From Sphingomonas glacialis (GTDB lineage Bacteria; Pseudomonadota; Alphaproteobacteria; Sphingomonadales; Sphingomonadaceae), in NCBI RefSeq assembly GCF_006439055.1, contig NZ_RCZC01000002.1:90105-154104 (forward strand): DNA of 64,000 bases. The letters are read 5' to 3'. Positions 42,015 to 50,440 of this stretch are shown here, in pieces; position 1 is the first letter of the stretch; every line of letters starts with the position of its first letter. Below the pieces are notes generated by a model, which worked only from the letters and a program-made list of their open reading frames with translations, did not search any database and was not told the origin of the DNA. The position numbers and the translations under genes are program-made.

Positions 42015-42713
42015 ATGGGCGGCAGGACGTGGATCGCACTGGCGCTGCTGATCGCGGCGCCGACCGCGGGTGTCGCCACCCAGACAGGCGCCGATGTCGA
42101 CGAGGCGCAGAAGGCGAGCCTCGACACCGCCTCGCGCGCCTTGCTCGACGGTCATCCCGACGAGGCGCTGACCAGGATCGAGCCGGTGATCGCGGCGTAT
42201 CGATCCGCCTATGCCGCCGAGACGCGCCAGACCTATTGCGGCATGTCGACCGCGCAGACGCTCGCTTATATGGCGCTCGCCACATCCGAGAAGCACGACG
42301 CGGTCGCGCTCGGCCCAGGCTATTGCGAGGCGCTGTACGTCAAGGGCTTCGCCTTGGTCGATCTCAAGCGCCTGCCGGAAGCCCGCGCCGTCTATGAGCA
42401 AGTCGTAACGCTCGCGCCGATGCACGCACACTTCCTGACCGAACTCGGCCAGACCTATCGACCCGATCGCAACTGGCCCAAGATGCTCGACTTGTGCACC
42501 AAGGCGGCGGGGCTCGCCGATCTCGCGCCGCCCGAAAAGGTCGCAAGCGAGCACAGTTTTGCCTGGCGCTGCATGGGCTATGCGCTGACCGAGCAGGGCA
42601 AATACGACGAGTCCGAGGCGCTCTATCGCAAGTGCCTCGAGGTCGACCCCAATGACGCCAAGGCGAAGAGCGAGCTCAGCTATATCGCCGAGCAGCGCCG
42701 CAAGAAGGTCTAG
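42015..42713 (+). CDS. Secreted tetratricopeptide-repeat protein
   Basis: A 232-residue protein with an N-terminal signal peptide (WIALALLIAAPTAGVA) and at least three TPR-like helices, ending in the clear repeat GKYDESEALYRKCLEVDPND (about 195-214). Four cysteines in the mature part suggest a periplasmic fold. The function is unknown; TPRs mediate protein contacts. It starts 23 bases after rmuC and is probably co-transcribed. Its stop overlaps the convergent methyltransferase gene. Confidence 0.8.
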   Translation: MGGRTWIALALLIAAPTAGVATQTGADVDEAQKASLDTASRALLDGHPDEALTRIEPVIAAYRSAYAAETRQTYCGMSTAQTLAYMALATSEKHDAVALGPGYCEALYVKGFALVDLKRLPEARAVYEQVVTLAPMHAHFLTELGQTYRPDRNWPKMLDLCTKAAGLADLAPPEKVASEHSFAWRCMGYALTEQGKYDESEALYRKCLEVDPNDAKAKSELSYIAEQRRKKV

Positions 42714-43516
42714 CCGCGCTTGGTCTGCTGCCCCAGCACCTCATACGCCATCACCGCGGTCGCGACCGCGGCGTTGAGGCTGTCGGCCTTCCCGAGCATC
42801 GGGATCTTGACCAGCAGATCGCATTCGCTGGCATAGGCATCGGGCATGCCCTGCGCCTCGTTGCCGGTGAGGAGGAAGGTCGGCGCCTCATACCGCGCCG
42901 ACTGGTAATCGACGCTCGTATCAAGGCTCAAGCCGACCAGCTGCCCCGGCCCGCTGCGCAGCCACGGCAGGAACGCATCCCATTCGCACTGCACGACGGG
43001 GACGGTGAACAGCGCCCCCATGCTCGCGCGGACCGCCTCGACCGAGAAGGGGTCGACGCATTCGCCGATCAGGATCAGCCCGCCCGCACCGACCGCGTCG
43101 CCGGTGCGCAGGATCGTGCCGAGATTGCCCGGATCGCGCATCCGCTCGGCAACGAGCCAGATCGCGGCGCTCGTGCGGTCGAGCGAGTCGAGCGTGCGGG
43201 CGAATTCGGCGAAGACGCCGACCACCGCCTGCGGATTATCCTTGCCCGAGAGTTTGGAGAGGATGTCGGGAACGGTCTCGATCGCCTCGCCGCCCGCCGC
43301 CTCGACCGCATCGACCAGTGCGAGCACGAGCGGATGCGCCGCGCTGTCGCGGGCGAAGAAGAGATAGTGCGGAATGCGCCCGGCTTCACGCGCCTCGGTG
43401 AGGATGCGCAGGCCCTCGGCGAGGAACAGACCCTCCTCGCGGCGATGGCGCTTCTCGCGCAAGCCGCGGATGCGTTTGATCAGCGGGTTGGAATAAGCGG
43501 TGATTTCGCGGGGCAT
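42710..43516 (-). CDS. TrmH/SpoU-family RNA 2'-O-methyltransferase
   Basis: A SPOUT-fold RNA ribose methyltransferase of about 268 residues. A substrate-binding N-terminal domain (ITAYSNPLIKRIRGLREKRHR) precedes the SpoU motifs: MRDPGNLGTILRTGDA, FLLTGNEAQGM and IPMLGKADSLNAAVATAVMAYE. The exact RNA target is unknown. The ATG fits the family; its GGAGG ribosome binding site is the outer arm of the family A repeat upstream, and the open frame runs back through that repeat without a stop. Confidence 0.9.
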   Translation of the reverse strand: MPREITAYSNPLIKRIRGLREKRHRREEGLFLAEGLRILTEAREAGRIPHYLFFARDSAAHPLVLALVDAVEAAGGEAIETVPDILSKLSGKDNPQAVVGVFAEFARTLDSLDRTSAAIWLVAERMRDPGNLGTILRTGDAVGAGGLILIGECVDPFSVEAVRASMGALFTVPVVQCEWDAFLPWLRSGPGQLVGLSLDTSVDYQSARYEAPTFLLTGNEAQGMPDAYASECDLLVKIPMLGKADSLNAAVATAVMAYEVLGQQTKRG

Positions 43517-43529
43517 ATTTCTATTTCCT

Positions 43530-43638
43530 CCCCTCCCGCTTGCGGGAGGGGTTGGGGGTGGGCTCGCGCTCCATCGAGAGCGCCACGCTGGAGGAAAGCG
43601 CGCGCCCACCCCCAGCCCCTCCCGCAAGCGGGAGGGGA
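43530..43638. repeat. Family A paired palindrome between HPr and SpoU methyltransferase genes
   Basis: Arms at 43530-43551 and 43617-43638, each CCCCTCCCGC/GCGGGAGGGG, with inner GTTGGGGGTGGG and CCCACCCCCAGC also inverted. It is nearly the same length (109 bases) as the copy inside dnaE and has the same architecture, making it the best reference copy. Confidence 0.93.
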
Positions 43639-43642
43639 GATA

Positions 43643-43915
43643 TTAGTCCTCGCCGAACTTCGCCTCGACCAGCTCGCACAGCGCGCCGACCGCGACCTCG
43701 GCATGCTCGCCCTCGGCCGAAATCGAGATCGTATCGCCCATCGCAGCGCCGAGCATCATCAGCCCCATGATCGAAGTCCCGGTCACCGACCCGGCGCCAT
43801 CCTTCTCGACCTGCAGCTCACACGGCTGCGACGCCGCGAGCGTAACGAATTTCGCACTGGCGCGCGCATGCAGCCCGCGCTTGTTGGTGATCAGCACCGA
43901 CCGCGTCACCGACAT
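43643..43915 (-). CDS. HPr-family phosphocarrier protein
   Basis: A 90-residue phosphocarrier of the PTS. The phosphorylated His16 lies in NKRGLHARASAKF and the regulatory serine region is TSIMGLMMLGAA. In alphaproteobacteria this is a regulatory rather than sugar-transport PTS, consistent with the HPr kinase gene just upstream. The start overlaps the EIIA stop by one base (TGATG). No enzyme I is in the window. Confidence 0.95.
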   Translation of the reverse strand: MSVTRSVLITNKRGLHARASAKFVTLAASQPCELQVEKDGAGSVTGTSIMGLMMLGAAMGDTISISAEGEHAEVAVGALCELVEAKFGED

Positions 43916-44322
43916 CAGGCGGCAGCCTCGCCCAGCACTTCGGAGGCGACCGAAATATATTTCCGTCCCGCCTCGCGCGCGGCGGCGACGGCATCGACGA
44001 TCTTCATCTTCTTGCGCGCCGATTCGAGCCGGATCAGCATCGGCAGATTGATCCCCGCGATCACCTCGATCCGCCCGCGCTCCATCAGCGAGATCGCGAG
44101 GTTCGACGGCGTGCCGCCAAACAGGTCGGTCAGCAGGATCACGCCACGTCCGATATCGACACGACCGATCGCCTCGGCAATGTCGTTGCGGCGCGCCTCC
44201 ATATCGTCGTCGGGGCCAATGTTGACGGTCGCGACATGCTCCTGCTTGCCGACCACATGCTCCATCGCCGTCACGAACTCATCGGCCAAACGGCCGTGGG
44301 TCACGAGAACCAGTCCGATCAT
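43915..44322 (-). CDS. PTS mannose-type EIIA protein
   Basis: A 135-residue EIIA(Man)-fold protein. The phosphorylatable His9 is in LVLVTHGRLADEF, and TDLFGGTPSNLAISL near residue 65 is diagnostic. There is no EIIB or EIIC nearby, so it probably works as a regulator that receives phosphate from HPr. GGGTGGG precedes the ATG. The 5' end lies 14 bases inside the 3' end of rapZ, so it is translated in a different frame from rapZ there. Confidence 0.93.
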   Translation of the reverse strand: MIGLVLVTHGRLADEFVTAMEHVVGKQEHVATVNIGPDDDMEARRNDIAEAIGRVDIGRGVILLTDLFGGTPSNLAISLMERGRIEVIAGINLPMLIRLESARKKMKIVDAVAAAREAGRKYISVASEVLGEAAA

Positions 44323-44335
44323 CGTCCCACCCACT

Positions 44336-45301
44336 TCATGCAACACGCGCCCCATCGTCCCTAATTTCATCGGGCGTCCCGTCGCGCGCACCTTCGAGCG
44401 AGTCTTGCGGTGCAGCGGCGAGATCGCGGTGCGCGACCGTGGGCGAAAATCCTTCGGCGCGCAACCGCGCGGCGATCCGCTGCGCGACATGGACCGAGCG
44501 GTGTCTCCCTCCGGTACAGCCCAGCGCGATCGTGACGTACGATTTTCCCTCGGCGCGGTAGCGCGGTAGCAGCAGCAGCAGCAGATCCTCGATCTGCGCT
44601 AGCGCTGCGTCATACGCCGGATCCTGCGCAATATACGCCGAAACGTCGGCGTCGAGCCCGGTGCCGGGGCGCAGATCGGGCACCCAATGCGGATTGCGCA
44701 GGAAGCGCATGTCGAACACCAGATCGGCGTTGCGCGGCAGCCCGCGGGCAAAGCCGAACGACATCACCGACAGCGTCGGCTCGCCCAGCCGTTCGCCCAA
44801 CTGCTCCCCCGAGAAGGTCGCGCGGACCTGTTGCGCGAGCTCGTTGGCGGTGAGGGTCGTCGTGTCGATCAGCCGGTTGGCCCAGCCGCGCAGGGGCGCC
44901 AGCAACTCCCGCTCGCGCGCGATCCCGTCCGATGCCGGCCGGTCGAGCGCGAGCGGATGGCGGCGGCGCGTCTCGGAATAACGCCGCTCGAGCTCGCCGC
45001 CCGCGCAATCCAGGAACAGCGTGCCGATGTCGTAGCCATGCGCCTCGCGCAATTGCTTGATCCGCTCGACGATCCGTTCGGGATCAAAATCGCGCGTCCG
45101 CGCGCCAATGCCGAGCGCGAGCGGCTGTGCCGAGCGTTCGACCCCCTCGGGCAACGGCGCACTGAGCAAGCGATCGAGCAGCAGCAGCGGCAGATTGTCG
45201 ACCACCTCCCAGCCGAGATCCTCGAGCGTGCGCAGCACGGTCGATTTCCCCGCGCCCGACATGCCGGTGACGAGCAGGATATCCTTGGGATCGCGTTTCA
45301 T
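44336..45301 (-). CDS. rapZ: RNase adapter / nucleotide-binding protein RapZ
   Basis: A 321-residue RapZ (YvcJ) family protein. It has Walker A GMSGAGKST (13-21), EVVDNLPLLLLDRLL, a central VMSFGFARGLPRNADLVFDMRFL segment and the C-terminal LGCTGGRHRSVHVAQRI that binds the small-molecule/RNA partner in better-studied homologues. In enterobacteria it controls amino-sugar metabolism through small RNAs; the role in alphaproteobacteria is less clear. It overlaps hprK by 4 bases. Confidence 0.93.
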   Translation of the reverse strand: MKRDPKDILLVTGMSGAGKSTVLRTLEDLGWEVVDNLPLLLLDRLLSAPLPEGVERSAQPLALGIGARTRDFDPERIVERIKQLREAHGYDIGTLFLDCAGGELERRYSETRRRHPLALDRPASDGIARERELLAPLRGWANRLIDTTTLTANELAQQVRATFSGEQLGERLGEPTLSVMSFGFARGLPRNADLVFDMRFLRNPHWVPDLRPGTGLDADVSAYIAQDPAYDAALAQIEDLLLLLLPRYRAEGKSYVTIALGCTGGRHRSVHVAQRIAARLRAEGFSPTVAHRDLAAAPQDSLEGARDGTPDEIRDDGARVA

Positions 45302-45738
45302 AACGCCTCTCTAGCGGCACGGAGCGCCAATTCCACCTTGATCGCCAATTCGACCTTGATCGGAGCCGAAGACTCAAACGCATCGAGCGTGACAACGGGC
45401 ACTGCGATGCCGGCGATATCGGTCGACTCGCCCGGCTCGGGCATCCGCGCGACCGCGCCGCCAAGCCGTACCACCAGCGCGACGGCAATGTCGGGGAGAT
45501 ACGGCATCGCCACGATGCCGAGCCCGCGCACTTCGATCTTGCCGGCGATCGTCGGCGGTGCCGTGGCGCGCAGTTCGCCCGCGACCACCGCAACCTCGCT
45601 ATAATCGTCGCTGACGAGCCGCGCGCCGCGGTCGATCAGCCGCAGCGCGAGGTCGGACTTGCCGCTCCCCGACGGCCCCATCAGCATCACGCCGTGGCCC
45701 TCGATCGCGAGGGTGGTAGCATGGATCCGCACGCTCAC
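45298..45738 (-). CDS. hprK: Short HPr kinase/phosphorylase
   Basis: A 146-residue truncated-type HprK that keeps only the C-terminal kinase domain, as is normal in alphaproteobacteria. Walker A GPSGSGKS is at residues 21-28, with LIDRGARLVSDDY (its acidic pair) and RGLGIVAMPYLP following. It would phosphorylate HPr on serine. Near the C-terminus the hexapeptide IKVELA is repeated in tandem (127-138), a local 18-base duplication. It overlaps the chvG stop upstream and rapZ downstream. Confidence 0.92.
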   Translation of the reverse strand: MSVRIHATTLAIEGHGVMLMGPSGSGKSDLALRLIDRGARLVSDDYSEVAVVAGELRATAPPTIAGKIEVRGLGIVAMPYLPDIAVALVVRLGGAVARMPEPGESTDIAGIAVPVVTLDAFESSAPIKVELAIKVELALRAAREAL

Positions 45739-47360
45739 GCGTCGGGCGCCGCGGCGGGCAGGTGGATGACGAAACGCGCCCCGCTCGCGCGGTCGTCGCG
45801 CTCGGTCGCGACGATGCTGCCGTGGTGCGCATCGACGATCGTCCGCGCGATCGCGAGGCCGAGCCCCGAATGCTTGCCGAACGCCTCGCCCGCCGGGCGC
45901 AGCGACTGGAAGCGCTGGAACACCTGTTCGCGCGCTTCCTCGGGAACGCCGGGCCCCTCGTCCTCGATCGCGATGAGGAGCATGTCATGGTCGTGGCGCG
46001 CGACGATCCGGATCAGCCCGCCATCGGGTGAGAAGGAGATCGCATTCTCGATGACATTCTCGAGCACGCGCTCGAGCCGAGCGCCCTCGCCGAGCACGAC
46101 GAGCGGCTTAAGGGGGAACCCGGCCGAGCGCCGGTCGAACTGCAGGCGAATGCCGCGCTCGACCCCGCGCGCCTCGCGGCTGCCGATCAGCGCGGCGATC
46201 ATCGCGCCGAGATCGACTGGCTCGAACTTGGCGCGGCTGAGCTGCGCGTCGAGCCGCGACGCCTCCGCAATGTCGGTGATCAGCCGGTCGAGCCGGTGGA
46301 CGTCGTCGCGCACGATGGCGAGCAGCCGCTCCTGCAGGTCGGGATCCTTGACCAGCGCCAGCCCCTCGACCGCCGAGCGCAGCGAGGCGAGGGGGTTCTT
46401 CATCTCATGCGTCACATCGGCGGCAAATGCCTCGATCGCGTCGATCCGCGCGCGAAGCGCCAGGCTCATATCCGACAGTGCCCGCGCGAGCATCCCGATC
46501 TCGTCGCGCCGCTCGGGCAGCCGCGGCACGACGACTTCGCGCGCACGCCCCATCCGGACGCGCACCGCCGACCAGGCGAGCCGCCGCAGTGGCCGCACGA
46601 TCGTCCGCGCGAGGAACAGCGACAGCAGCACCGAGACGATCGCCACGACGAACAAAACGATACTCAGCCGGAAGCGCTCGACCCGCACCGTCTGCGTGAT
46701 GTCGCGCGCGTTGAAGGTCGTCATCACCACGCTCCCGCCGGGCATCGGCGAGGCGGCGGTGATGACGGGCGTGCGATCGGGCGCGCGCCACACCGTCGCG
46801 GCGACGGTCGGCGCCGAGCGGACGGTGCGCACATCGGGCCAGGCGAGCCCGTTGCTGCGTTCGCGATAGAGCGGTGCGCGCGGCGTGCCGACCACGGTGT
46901 CGATCCCGGCATCAAGGAAGCGCGCCGCAGCCTGCCGCCAATCCTGCTTGTCGGGGTCCTGCAGCACGAAGTTGCGCAGGCCGAGCCCACGCGTATCGAT
47001 GACCAGCTTCGCCTCGGCGTCGTAGATCCGCACCCAGCTGCCCATGTCGCGCGCCAGCTTGACCGCGAGATCGGGACGCTGCGCGGTCGGCACCGCGACG
47101 ATCGCCTCGGCGATCAGCCGCGCCTCGCGGATCGACTGCGTGACGCGTCCGTCGACGATCCGGCTGCGATACGAATCGAGATAGAAGAACCCGCCCGCAA
47201 GCATCGCCAGCGCGAACACGTTGACGAACAGGATCCGCGGGGTGAGCGAGACGCGCGCCGACCAGCGCAGCGACAGCGCGCGCGCATCCTCGTCGCCCGG
47301 GTCGGGACGCAGCTGCGCCCGTGCGGCGTCAATCCTCCGAAAAACGATAGCCCGCTCCAT
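45735..47360 (-). CDS. Sensor histidine kinase, ChvG-like
   Basis: A membrane sensor kinase of about 541 residues. Two membrane helices ([19 protein letters not shown] and [19 protein letters not shown]) flank a periplasmic sensor. They are followed by HAMP, the H-box His318 in [14 protein letters not shown], the N-box [15 protein letters not shown] and G-boxes [10 protein letters not shown] and [10 protein letters not shown]. ChvG senses acid or envelope conditions in relatives. The start is uncertain: this ATG overlaps chvI by 32 bases and lacks a Shine-Dalgarno, while a GGAGG at the chvI stop has no good start codon in frame. Confidence 0.9.
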   Translation of the reverse strand: MERAIVFRRIDAARAQLRPDPGDEDARALSLRWSARVSLTPRILFVNVFALAMLAGGFFYLDSYRSRIVDGRVTQSIREARLIAEAIVAVPTAQRPDLAVKLARDMGSWVRIYDAEAKLVIDTRGLGLRNFVLQDPDKQDWRQAAARFLDAGIDTVVGTPRAPLYRERSNGLAWPDVRTVRSAPTVAATVWRAPDRTPVITAASPMPGGSVVMTTFNARDITQTVRVERFRLSIVLFVVAIVSVLLSLFLARTIVRPLRRLAWSAVRVRMGRAREVVVPRLPERRDEIGMLARALSDMSLALRARIDAIEAFAADVTHEMKNPLASLRSAVEGLALVKDPDLQERLLAIVRDDVHRLDRLITDIAEASRLDAQLSRAKFEPVDLGAMIAALIGSREARGVERGIRLQFDRRSAGFPLKPLVVLGEGARLERVLENVIENAISFSPDGGLIRIVARHDHDMLLIAIEDEGPGVPEEAREQVFQRFQSLRPAGEAFGKHSGLGLAIARTIVDAHHGSIVATERDDRASGARFVIHLPAAAPDA

Positions 47361-48036
47361 AGAGAGTTTCGATCGCGTCGAATTCGGGGTCGACCTGGCG
47401 GAACTTGCGCCGCACACGCTTGATATGGCTGTCGATCGTGCGGTCATCGACATAGATGTCGTCGTGATAGGCGGCATCCATCAGCTGGTTGCGCGTCTTC
47501 ACGATCCCCGGTCGCTGCGCGAGCGTCTCGAGGATCAGGAATTCGGTGACGGTCAGGACGACGGTCTCGCCGCCCCAGGTGACGCGGTGTCGCGCGGTGT
47601 CCATCGCCAGCCGCCCGCGCACCAGCGCGGTGTCGGCCGTGGGCTCGTCACCCGCCGGGCCACCCTGCGACACCTCGGTCCGCCGCAGGATCGCCCGGAT
47701 CCGCGCGATCAGCAGGCGTTGCGAGAAGGGCTTGGCGATATAATCGTCGGCGCCCATCGCGAGGCCGAGCGCCTCGTCGAGCTCGTCATCCTTCGAGGTG
47801 AGGAAGATCACCGGGATCATGCTCTTCTCGCGCAGCCGGCGGAGCAGCTCGAGCCCGTCCATCCGCGGCATCTTGATGTCGAGGATCGCGATGTCGGGCG
47901 GATTGTCGATCAGCGCCTTGAGCGCGGTCTCGCCATCGGAATAGAGCCGCGTGACGAAGCCTTCGGCCTGCAACGCGATCGAGACCGAGGTGAGGATGTT
48001 GCGGTCGTCATCGACCAGCGCGATCGTTGCCGTCAT
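47329..48036 (-). CDS. OmpR-family response regulator, ChvI-like
   Basis: A 235-residue receiver plus winged-helix regulator. The phospho-acceptor Asp53 is in [11 protein letters not shown], the switch Lys is in DDYIAKPF, and the DNA-binding domain ends [15 protein letters not shown] and [11 protein letters not shown] chose [11 protein letters not shown], with AAGGA 12 bases upstream; a TTG four codons earlier is also possible. It leads the block chvI-chvG-hprK-rapZ-EIIA-HPr, an arrangement known in alphaproteobacteria. Confidence 0.93.
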   Translation of the reverse strand: MTATIALVDDDRNILTSVSIALQAEGFVTRLYSDGETALKALIDNPPDIAILDIKMPRMDGLELLRRLREKSMIPVIFLTSKDDELDEALGLAMGADDYIAKPFSQRLLIARIRAILRRTEVSQGGPAGDEPTADTALVRGRLAMDTARHRVTWGGETVVLTVTEFLILETLAQRPGIVKTRNQLMDAAYHDDIYVDDRTIDSHIKRVRRKFRQVDPEFDAIETLYGAGYRFSED

Positions 48037-48048
48037 CGGCGGGGGCAA

Positions 48049-48460
48049 TCCTTCATCATTTCGCAGGCGGCTTAATCCATTAGGCGGTCCGCCTCAACGC
48101 AAGCTGAACGACCGACGCGACCGGGGTGTGCCGCCACGATATGCGCGAAAACGATAAGGGCGGGGTCAAACCGACCCGCACGGGGCAGCAGGAGACCCAT
48201 TCCGAGACTGGCGCGCAAACCGGGCGCAAGGCGTAGAACGCTTGCATGGTCCGTGACGATGAAGCCGAGAGCATCGTGTGACTTGCTCCAACCCGGCGGC
48301 ATATGACGCGATTGCCGCCAAACTGGTCGATTTGTTCGTGGAAAACTGCGCGCAATGCGCCGAGCATGCCGACGACGGCGTCCGCCAATCCGCCCGCAAG
48401 GACGCCCGCCAACGCCCGACCTGCCCGATCGTCGGATCGGGCGCATGAAAGCCCGTTCCG
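48049..48460. other. Spacer upstream of chvI, with two weak small open frames
   Basis: This divergent region must hold the chvI promoter. I see no repeat-family palindrome. Two small plus-strand frames exist: one of 31 codons starting ATGCGCGAAAACG (about 48140), very polar, and one of 56 codons from GTG 48278 that is listed separately. Long minus-strand frames here look like GC-rich shadows. Confidence 0.5.
48278..48448 (+). CDS. Possible small hypothetical protein
   Basis: A 56-codon frame with a GTG start and GAGAG a few bases upstream. Its translation looks protein-like, with an amphipathic helix (AAYDAIAAKLVDLFVENC) and three further cysteines, and ends 12 bases before the next gene. 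There is no family I recognise. It could equally be a chance frame in GC-rich DNA. Confidence 0.3.
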   Translation: MTCSNPAAYDAIAAKLVDLFVENCAQCAEHADDGVRQSARKDARQRPTCPIVGSGA

Positions 48461-48916
48461 ATGACCGACCTGCCGTTTCGCCCGTTCCCCGATGATGCCG
48501 CCGTCCGCGAGATCGGCCAGCGGCTGCTCGACCGCAGCCTGCCGCGCGCCGACTGGACGCACGAGGCGCATCTCGGCGCGGCGACCTGGCTGGTGCGCGA
48601 GCGGCCCGATCTCGATCTCGACGCGCAGATCGCCGCGATCATCTCGAGCTACAATCTCGCGGTCGGCGGCGTGAACGACGCCGATAGCGGCTATCACGAC
48701 ACGATCACGCGCACCTATCTCGCCGGCGTCCGCGCGCACGTCGCGACGCGCGACCCCGACGAGCCGCTCGCCGACAGCGTCAATGCGCTGCTCGCCAGTC
48801 CCGCCGGACGGCGCGACTGGCCGCTGCGCTTCTACAGCCGCGACCTGCTGCTTTCAGCCGCGGCACGGCGCGCTTTCGTCGAGCCCGATCTCGCGCCGCT
48901 GCCACGGCCATGCTAA
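48461..48916 (+). CDS. Hypothetical protein with conserved WTHEAHLG-type N-terminus
   Basis: A 151-residue soluble protein. I recall similar uncharacterised proteins that share WTHEAHL near residue 32 and a YHDTITR motif near 76, with conserved His residues hinting at a metal or catalytic site, but I cannot name a family. An ATG with no strong Shine-Dalgarno starts it. The next gene is 36 bases on. Confidence 0.7.
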   Translation: MTDLPFRPFPDDAAVREIGQRLLDRSLPRADWTHEAHLGAATWLVRERPDLDLDAQIAAIISSYNLAVGGVNDADSGYHDTITRTYLAGVRAHVATRDPDEPLADSVNALLASPAGRRDWPLRFYSRDLLLSAAARRAFVEPDLAPLPRPC

Positions 48917-48952
48917 TCTCGCCCGCGTTAGCCGTGATACAAGGACACACGC

Positions 48953-49267
48953 ATGGGATTGCTCGACGGATTGCTCGCCCAGGTTTCTGATAACGTCGAG
49001 GTCAAGAACCTCGCCGCCAAGGTCGGCCTGACGCCCGAACAGGTACTGTCCGCGGTGCAGGCGCTCGGCGTGGCGCATCCCGCCCCCGGTGACACGGTCG
49101 GCACCGCCGCCACCAGCACCGGCCTGTCGCCCGAGATCCTGCAGCAGATCGTCGCGCATATCGGCGGCGAGGGCGCGCTGGCCGGCTTTGCGAGCCAGCT
49201 CGGACAGCAGGGCGGCGTGCTGGGGCAGCTCGGCGGCCTGGCCGAGGGGTTCTTCGGCAAGAAATGA
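48953..49267 (+). CDS. Small hypothetical protein (glycine-rich C-terminus)
   Basis: A 104-residue protein starting MGLLDGLLAQVSDNVEVKNL and ending in LGQLGGLAEGFFGKK. The helical, Gly/Gln-rich layout recalls the DUF937/YidB group, but the match is loose. There is no signal peptide or membrane helix. ACAAGGAC lies a few bases upstream of the ATG. Confidence 0.75.
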   Translation: MGLLDGLLAQVSDNVEVKNLAAKVGLTPEQVLSAVQALGVAHPAPGDTVGTAATSTGLSPEILQQIVAHIGGEGALAGFASQLGQQGGVLGQLGGLAEGFFGKK

Positions 49268-49349
49268 GCGTTTCGGATCGCTCGCCTCGCCCGGCGAGCG
49301 ATCCGCTTTGCGCTTCAACCCCCGCGCGCGATTGGCTAAGCGCTTGGAT

Positions 49350-49994
49350 ATGAGCGAAACCCAGGATTATCGCGCGAACGGCTATGTCGCCTTGGCGGGC
49401 CTCTTCCCGCCGGTGGTGCTCAACGCCTTTTACGAGCGCATGCGGCGCGACCTCGATCTCACCAACGCCTCGATGCGCAGGTTCACCGCGCGTGGGCCGT
49501 TGCTGACCAAGGACGCGATCGAGATCTACGCGCTACAATACCCGCCGATGCTGACCTTCCTCTGGGGCCTCACCCCCAGGATCGCGCAGGCGACCGGCTG
49601 CGCGCTGCTCCCGACCTACGCCTATTTCCGGCTCTATCAACGCGGCGATGTCTGCCGCATCCATACCGATCGCCCGGCATGCGAGCACAGCGTGTCGCTG
49701 ACGATCGCGTACGGCGACGACACCCCGTGGCCCTTGTCGGTCGCGACCGTCGCCGATCCCGTCCCGCAGCCGGTGGTGCGCGAGGATTTCGGCGACACCG
49801 CGTTCGGATCGGTGGCGATGCAGCCGGGCGACGGCGTGCTCTACCAGGGCGTCCACCACCGCCACGGCCGGCTCGACCCCAACCCCAATGCCTGGTCGGC
49901 GCACCTCTTCCTGCATTGGGTAGACGCCGATGGTCGCTACAAGGACCAGGCCTTCGACCGCCCGACGATCGACCGCGTCAACGCGGGGCGGTAG
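49350..49994 (+). CDS. 2-oxoglutarate/Fe(II) oxygenase-like protein
   Basis: A 214-residue cupin-fold protein. The iron facial triad is suggested by CRIHTDRPACEHS (HxD, about 107-109) and a distal His in GVLYQGVHHRHGR; the arginine after it fits the 2-oxoglutarate contact. The substrate is unknown. The start MSETQDYRANGYV matches the usual N-terminal helix of such proteins; the open frame extends upstream in GC-rich DNA. A repeat cluster follows. Confidence 0.72.
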   Translation: MSETQDYRANGYVALAGLFPPVVLNAFYERMRRDLDLTNASMRRFTARGPLLTKDAIEIYALQYPPMLTFLWGLTPRIAQATGCALLPTYAYFRLYQRGDVCRIHTDRPACEHSVSLTIAYGDDTPWPLSVATVADPVPQPVVREDFGDTAFGSVAMQPGDGVLYQGVHHRHGRLDPNPNAWSAHLFLHWVDADGRYKDQAFDRPTIDRVNAGR

Positions 49995-50439
49995 TGGGTC
50001 CACCGTCACTCGATAGCGAAACCCCAGGCCTCCCGTCACCCTCGCGAAAGCGAGTGTCCCGCTTCTTCCACGCGCACCGGATACGGTAGCGGGATCCCCG
50101 CTTTCGCGGGGATGACGGATGGGTAAGCGCTAGGCGATCCATCCCCGCCGCTGCTGAAAAAGAAGATTGGGTTCGCGCAGAGGCGCGGAGGACGCAGAGA
50201 GGGCGCGGATATGCCGCCGTCTCGCGCGCCTTCAGGCCCCTGATCAACGCAACCCGGCGCAGCACCGGCGGCGCGCATGGCGGAGATCACAGGCGCACCA
50301 CCTCCGAGTCTCCGCGTCTCCGCGAGAATCAACCTTCTTGTTCACGCGGAGACGCGGAGACGCGGAGAAGAAGAGGGGAATCCGCTTCGCGCCTTCGCGT
50401 GAATCGATTTTCACGCGAAGGCGCGAAGCCGCAAAGAGA
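49995..50439. other. Repeat cluster between oxygenase-like gene and nfeD
   Basis: No gene is seen. The stretch is almost entirely repeats: one family B-like pair (50034-50118) followed by several family C purine-rich units (50172-50440). Confidence 0.75.
50034..50118. repeat. Diverged family B-like paired palindrome
   Basis: CGTCACCCTCGCGAAAGCGA at 50034 and CCCCGCTTTCGCGGGGATGA ending near 50118. The outer CGTCA/TGACG ends match family B, but the stem core is CTCGCGAAAGCGAG rather than CCCCGGCGAAGGCCGGGG, so it may be a sub-family. Confidence 0.7.
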
Positions 50440-50440
50440 T
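50172..50440. repeat. Family C repeat array
   Basis: Units of the type TTCGCGCAGAGGCGCGGAGG (50173), inverted GAGTCTCCGCGTCTCCGCGA (50306), direct TTCACGCGGAGACGCGGAGA (50341), and a last pair CGCCTTCGCGTGAA/TTCACGCGAAGGCG around 50392-50425. They are nested in alternating orientation, unlike the single pair at 37394. Confidence 0.75.

Noticed and set aside
43517..43627. N-terminal extension of the SpoU methyltransferase through the family A repeat
   Set aside because: An ATG at 43516 has a strong ribosome binding site and matches the family start; the extension would be a third translated repeat only if proteomics shows it.
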